From Candidatus Muproteobacteria bacterium RIFCSPHIGHO2_01_FULL_65_16 (GTDB lineage: Bacteria > Pseudomonadota > Gammaproteobacteria > Acidiferrobacterales > Sulfurifustaceae): DNA of 9,708 nt. Location of the stretch: positions 1 through 9,708 of the forward strand of contig MFSY01000019.1 of NCBI GenBank assembly GCA_001785175.1. The letters are read 5' to 3'. The notes under the pieces were generated by a model. The model did not search any database. It worked only from the letters and a program-made list of their open reading frames with translations, and was not told where the DNA came from. Made by a program: the position numbers and the translations under genes. Shown here in pieces: positions 6,876 through 9,708 of this stretch. How positions within the stretch are numbered: position 1 is the stretch's first letter; each line of letters begins with the position of its first letter.

Positions 6876-6879
6876 TAAT
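6852..6879 (+). promoter_or_regulatory. Possible divergent promoter for the channel/ABC operon
   Basis: On the plus strand CTGACC (6852-6857, 4/6 to TTGACA) is followed by 16 bp and AATAAT (6874-6879, 5/6 to TATAAT). This would place the same palindrome inside the plus-strand promoter as well, so one repressor could shut both operons. The -35 match is modest, and the resulting leader to the first ORF would be about 130 nt. A closer promoter is not ruled out, though I found no better pair between 6880 and 7000. Confidence 0.4.
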
Positions 6880-7000
6880 AGTGCCGAATTATCCGGCTGA
6901 CAAGCCAGACCGGAACCCTGGGATATCAAGATTGGATGCATTGGCGTGATTACTTATTGGGCCGGCCGCATGTTTCCACCACAATTGCCCGCTACCATTC

Positions 7001-7007
7001 GCGGAGG
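7001..7007 (+). promoter_or_regulatory. Strong Shine-Dalgarno GCGGAGG serving the leader ORF
   Basis: GCGGAGG lies 10 nt before the ATG at 7018. The channel gene start at 7059 has nothing like a Shine-Dalgarno in the 20 nt before it (ACAACCACATACAGCACA). This site is therefore the best ribosome entry point on this transcript, and its position argues that translation begins at the short ORF. Confidence 0.6.
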
Positions 7008-7017
7008 CACTATCACC

Positions 7018-7062
7018 ATGCGCCGCCATGGATACGCGGTACAACCACATACAGCACAATGA
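7018..7062 (+). CDS. Predicted 14-residue leader peptide coupled to the channel gene
   Basis: The ORF reads MRRHGYAVQPHTAQ followed by TGA. It follows a good Shine-Dalgarno, and its stop overlaps the ATG of the channel gene as ATGA (7059-7062). This is the same junction style as the other genes in the window. The channel gene lacks its own ribosome site, so re-initiation after this ORF could be how it is translated. No run of regulatory codons is seen, so classical attenuation is not suggested. It may equally be a short decoy ORF with no peptide function. Chance occurrence is possible, but the combination of site, start and overlap is suggestive. Confidence 0.5.
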   Translation: MRRHGYAVQPHTAQ

Positions 7063-8303
7063 GATTTCTTCCCGCACTGATGTTGGGGCTGGCGCTGACG
7101 GCACAGGCGGAGACGCCGTCGGTGTTAAGCTGGGAGGCCTGCATACAGGAAGCCGCGGTGAACAACCCGGAACTACGCGCGGCCTACGCCAACCTCGACG
7201 CCGCCGGTTACCGCGCCGGCGCGGCGTACAGCGGCAACCTGCCGCAGCTCTCGGCCGGCGCCGACTATGCCGATACTTCCGGCAGCGCGACCGTGCCCGG
7301 CACGAGCTACAGCGCGTCGGTCTCGCTCACGCAGAATCTCTTCTCCGGCTTTCAGGATCAGGCGAAGATCGAGCAGGGCGGGGCGAATCGCGCGGCGGCC
7401 GCGGCGAGCCTCGGCGCGGCGAAGGCCAGACTCAGTCAGGACCTCAAGGCGGCCTACGCCGGGCTGCTGTACGCGCAGGACAACGTCACGCTCACGGAGA
7501 AGATCGTGCAGCGGCTGGAGGAGAACCTGCGACTCGTGGAGCTGCGCTTCGAGGGCGGACGCGAGAACAAGGGCTCGTATCTGCTCACCAAGGCCTCGCT
7601 CGCGCAGGCGCGCTATGAGAATCTGCAGGCGCGGCAGGCGCTGGCCTCGGCGCAGGCGCAGCTCGCCCGGGCGCTGGGCCGCCCCGAACCAGGCGAGCTG
7701 CGGGTGACCGGGGGCGTGCCGGTGGCCGCGCCCGAGGCGCCGCCGGATTTTCCGCGGCTCGCGCGCCAGGCGCCGGACTTCCGCCAGGCGCAGGCGCAGG
7801 AAAGATCGGCGGTCGCCGACGTGACGCTCGCGCGCTCCGGGTTTTATCCGAGCGTCAACCTCACCGGGAGCGTCGGGCGCGAAGGGCAGGAGTGGTATCC
7901 GGACCAGGACCGGCGCACGGTGGGGCTCAATCTCACGATCCCGCTCTTCAGCGGCGGCAAGGATTACTACACGACGCGCAGCGCCGCCTCAAGTCTCGCG
8001 GCGGCGTCCGCGAACCGGGACAACGTGGAACACCAGCTGTTGGTGCGGCTCAGACAGGCGTATGCAAGCTATGTCGAGTCGGCGGAGAAGCTCAAGGTGG
8101 ATCAGGCCTTTCTCGACGCCGCCGACGTCCGCGCCAGGATCGCGCGCAGCAAGTACAACAACGGCCTGATGTCGTTCGAGGACTGGGACCGGATCGAGAA
8201 CGATCTCATCCTGCGCCAGAAGTCGTTGCTGCAGAGCCAGCGCGAGCGGGTGACGGCCGAGGCGGCGTGGGAGCAGGCGCAGGGGAAAGGAGTGATTCCG
8301 TGA
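7059..8303 (+). CDS. TolC-family outer-membrane efflux protein (operon 2)
   Basis: An outer-membrane factor of 414 residues, expected to form the trimeric exit duct for the MacA/MacB-like exporter that follows. The start is set by a signal peptide, MRFLPALMLGLALTAQA, with cleavage after about residue 17; the open frame runs upstream to 6936, but that extension (rich in His and Arg) carries no signal features. The two-fold outer-membrane efflux repeat is visible: first half LSWEACIQEAAVNNPELRAA, NLPQLSAGADY, VSLTQNLFSGF, LRLVELRFEGGRENKGSYL and LTKASLAQARYE; second half RSGFYPSVNLTGSVG, GLNLTIPLFSGGKDYY, RLRQAYASYVESAEKL and RSKYNNGLMSFEDWDRIENDL. It diverges strongly from the TolC in operon 1, so it is not a recent duplicate. 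It overlaps the next gene as GTGA (8300-8303). The start lacks a Shine-Dalgarno and overlaps a short leader ORF, suggesting coupled translation. The substrate is unknown. Confidence 0.92.
   Translation: MRFLPALMLGLALTAQAETPSVLSWEACIQEAAVNNPELRAAYANLDAAGYRAGAAYSGNLPQLSAGADYADTSGSATVPGTSYSASVSLTQNLFSGFQDQAKIEQGGANRAAAAASLGAAKARLSQDLKAAYAGLLYAQDNVTLTEKIVQRLEENLRLVELRFEGGRENKGSYLLTKASLAQARYENLQARQALASAQAQLARALGRPEPGELRVTGGVPVAAPEAPPDFPRLARQAPDFRQAQAQERSAVADVTLARSGFYPSVNLTGSVGREGQEWYPDQDRRTVGLNLTIPLFSGGKDYYTTRSAASSLAAASANRDNVEHQLLVRLRQAYASYVESAEKLKVDQAFLDAADVRARIARSKYNNGLMSFEDWDRIENDLILRQKSLLQSQRERVTAEAAWEQAQGKGVIP
8286..8292 (+). promoter_or_regulatory. Shine-Dalgarno AAAGGAG for the MacA-like adaptor
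   Basis: AAAGGAG lies within the last codons of the channel gene and 7 nt before the GTG at 8300. It decides the start of the adaptor among several in-frame candidates, since the open frame extends back to 7892 without a comparable site. Confidence 0.85.
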
Positions 8304-9271
8304 ACATCGCACAATCAATGCGCGACCACCGCAAGGCGATCGTGATCGGCGTGCTGGCGGTGCTGGTCGTGGGCGGCGCCGTCGTGTACTGGCGCGCCGG
8401 CCGCGAGGCGGAGCCGGCCTACCGCGAGGTCGTCGTGACCCGCGGCGATCTCGAGGTCACGATCCTGAGCACCGGCATGGTGCAGCCGCAGAACCGGCTC
8501 GAGATCAAGGCGCCGATACCCGGACGCGCCGAGGAGGTGCTCGTGGTGGAGGGCCAGACCGTGGCCAAGGGCCGGATTCTCGCCTGGATGAGCTCGACCG
8601 AGCGCGCGGCGCTGATTGACGCGGCGCGCGCCCAGGGGCCGGAGGAGCTCAAGCGCTGGGAGGAGCTCTATCGCGCCACGCCGATCCTCGCGCCGATCGG
8701 CGGCACCGTGATCCTGCGCAACATCGAGCCGGGGCAGACCTTCACCGTCAACGACGCGGTGTTCGTGATGTCGGACCGGCTCACGGTCAAGGCGCAGGTG
8801 GACGAGACCGACATCGCGCAGATCCGCCTCCGGCAAAAGGCGCGCGTCGTGCTGGACGCCTATCCCGACCGGCTGATCGCGGGAGTGGTGGAGAAGATCG
8901 CGTATGACGCCAAGACCGTGAGCAACGTCACGACCTACGAGGTCGAGGTCCTGCCCGACCAGATCCCGGCCTTCATGCGCAGCGGGATGACGGTGAACGT
9001 GAGCTTCACGGTCGCCACGCGCCGGGGCGTGCTGCTGGCGCCGAGCGACGCCGTGCGGTCGCGCGACGGCCGCGCCTATGTGCTGCCGGCGCCGGCGAAG
9101 AAGGGCGCCGCGCCGGTCGAGCGCGAGATCCGCGCCGGCATGAGCGACGGCAGGCACATCGAGGTGCTCGAGGGCGCGGCCGAGGGCGAGCGGCTGCTGG
9201 CGAAGCGCCTGCGGACGGGCGCGAGCGGCGAGACCTCGAGCCCGCTCATGCCGTTCGGCAGAAGGCGCTGA
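8300..9271 (+). CDS. MacA-like periplasmic adaptor (HlyD/MFP family) with very short hairpin
   Basis: A 323-residue membrane-fusion protein linking the ABC exporter to the outer-membrane channel. It has a short cytoplasmic N-terminus, one membrane anchor (about 13-30, IVIGVLAVLVVGGAVVY) and no lipobox. Domains follow in order: membrane-proximal strand (42-62, REVVVTRGDLEVTILSTGMV), first lipoyl half (66-96, LEIKAPIPGRAEEVLVVEGQTVAKGRILA), a short helical insert (97-126), second lipoyl half (127-158, TPILAPIGGTVILRNIEPGQTF), beta-barrel (160-240, KAQVDETDIAQIRLRQKARV, MRSGMTVNVSF) and a C-terminal membrane-proximal domain (243-303). The insert is only about 30 residues, far shorter than the MacA hairpin; I recall similar proteins beside MacB-like genes in other bacteria, so this may be a normal subfamily. 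The start is GTG at 8300, overlapping the channel stop as GTGA with AAAGGAG 7 nt before. The ABC ATPase begins 13 nt downstream. It fits MacA-type export of a drug, peptide or lipid. Confidence 0.92.
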   Translation: MNIAQSMRDHRKAIVIGVLAVLVVGGAVVYWRAGREAEPAYREVVVTRGDLEVTILSTGMVQPQNRLEIKAPIPGRAEEVLVVEGQTVAKGRILAWMSSTERAALIDAARAQGPEELKRWEELYRATPILAPIGGTVILRNIEPGQTFTVNDAVFVMSDRLTVKAQVDETDIAQIRLRQKARVVLDAYPDRLIAGVVEKIAYDAKTVSNVTTYEVEVLPDQIPAFMRSGMTVNVSFTVATRRGVLLAPSDAVRSRDGRAYVLPAPAKKGAAPVEREIRAGMSDGRHIEVLEGAAEGERLLAKRLRTGASGETSSPLMPFGRRR

Positions 9272-9284
9272 GCAGGCGGCGGGG

Positions 9285-9708
9285 ATGATCGAGCTTAAGG
9301 ACATCCACCGGACCTACCGCATGGGCGACACGACCGTGTACGCGCTGCGCGGCGTGTCGCTCACGATCGAGCCCGGCGAGTTTGTCGCCGTCATGGGTCC
9401 GTCCGGCTCGGGCAAGTCCACCCTCCTGTATGTGATCGGGCTGCTCGATGTGCCCGACTCCGGCTCCTACCGGCTCTTCGGCCGCGAGGTGGCGCGTCTC
9501 GGGGAGGACGAGCTCGCGGTGCTGCGGCGCGAGGCCATCGGCTTCGTCTTCCAGCAGTTCAATCTGTTGCCGCGCGTCGCCGCGGACGAGAACGTGGCCA
9601 TGCCGTTGCTTTATTCGCGCCACCGGCTCGATCTGGCCCGGGCCGATGCGCTGCTGACCCAGGTGGGGCTCAGGGACCGGGCGCGGCACAAGCCGAGCGA
9701 GCTCTCGG
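9285..9708 (+). CDS. MacB/LolD-like ABC transporter ATP-binding protein (partial, cut by window end)
   Basis: This is the N-terminal 141 residues of an ABC ATPase that would power the exporter whose adaptor and channel precede it. It starts MIELKDIHRTYRMGDTTVYAL, typical of the MacB/LolD/FtsE group, where the A-loop aromatic is Tyr11. Walker A is GPSGSGKST (38-46). The Q-loop is GFVFQQFNLLP (86-96, Q90). The window ends inside the signature motif (LSG..., where LSGGQ is expected), so Walker B, the D-loop and H-loop are not seen. The ATG at 9285 follows a G-rich stretch (GGCGGCGGGG) and lies 13 nt after the adaptor stop. It could be a stand-alone ATPase followed by a separate permease, or the N-terminal part of a full MacB with a fused permease; the sequence shown cannot tell. 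Confidence 0.95.
   Translation, partial: MIELKDIHRTYRMGDTTVYALRGVSLTIEPGEFVAVMGPSGSGKSTLLYVIGLLDVPDSGSYRLFGREVARLGEDELAVLRREAIGFVFQQFNLLPRVAADENVAMPLLYSRHRLDLARADALLTQVGLRDRARHKPSELS

Noticed and set aside
6881..6949. Short GTG-initiated ORF (22 codons) in the divergent control region
   Set aside because: It has no Shine-Dalgarno, does not overlap another gene, and begins essentially at the predicted plus-strand transcript start. It is probably chance.
6936..7058. N-terminal extension of the second channel protein by 41 codons
   Set aside because: The residues are His/Arg-rich with no signal features, and the start has no ribosome site. A proper signal peptide begins at 7059.
7892..8299. 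Upstream extension of the MacA-like adaptor frame
   Set aside because: It overlaps the channel gene in another frame. The GTG at 8300 has AAAGGAG at 7 nt and begins a normal adaptor N-terminus with its membrane anchor.

Overview
The window is GC-rich DNA, densely coded except for one AT-richer gap, and looks like a proteobacterial chromosome. The Aat protein, E. coli-like TolC, RND pump with its adaptor, and MacAB-like genes point to a gammaproteobacterium, possibly an environmental or sulfur-oxidiser-type lineage. That placement is inferred from protein resemblance and repeat style only. No rRNA, tRNA, transposase, integrase or CRISPR array is visible.

Layout. (1) Positions 1-1049: aat (leucyl/phenylalanyl-tRNA-protein transferase, minus strand) lies between two sets of 7-bp repeats in opposite orientation. 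The left set forms the last codons of aat; the right set (18 units, 810-935) ends a few bases before its start codon. A 9-C run and a 3 x 8-bp repeat follow. (2) Positions 1050-6812, minus strand: a tight operon in the order tetR regulator, lipoprotein adaptor (MFP), RND pump, TolC-type outer-membrane channel. Gaps are 2 nt or 4-nt overlaps. (3) Positions 6813-7058: a divergent control region. It holds a perfect 22-bp palindrome that fills the spacer of a good sigma70-like promoter for the tetR operon, then a probable 14-codon leader ORF with a strong Shine-Dalgarno. (4) Positions 7059-9708, plus strand: a second export operon, with a TolC-family channel, a MacA-like adaptor, and a MacB-like ABC ATPase cut by the window edge just at its signature motif.

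How it fits together. The region encodes two back-to-back tripartite exporters, one proton-driven (RND) and one probably ATP-driven (ABC). Each has its own outer-membrane factor, and both appear to share one TetR operator. The likely logic is that the TetR protein represses its own RND operon and perhaps the divergent ABC operon until a ligand releases it. The substrates cannot be read from the sequence.

Points that stand out: the RND-side adaptor lacks the whole lipoyl/alpha-hairpin region; the ABC-side adaptor has only a stub in place of the hairpin; heptamer repeats have become coding sequence at the end of aat; the operator sits between -35 and -10; and a leader ORF overlaps the start codon of the second channel gene. 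I see no wholly unknown system, but the two exporters with unusually short adaptors are the best candidate for something under-described.
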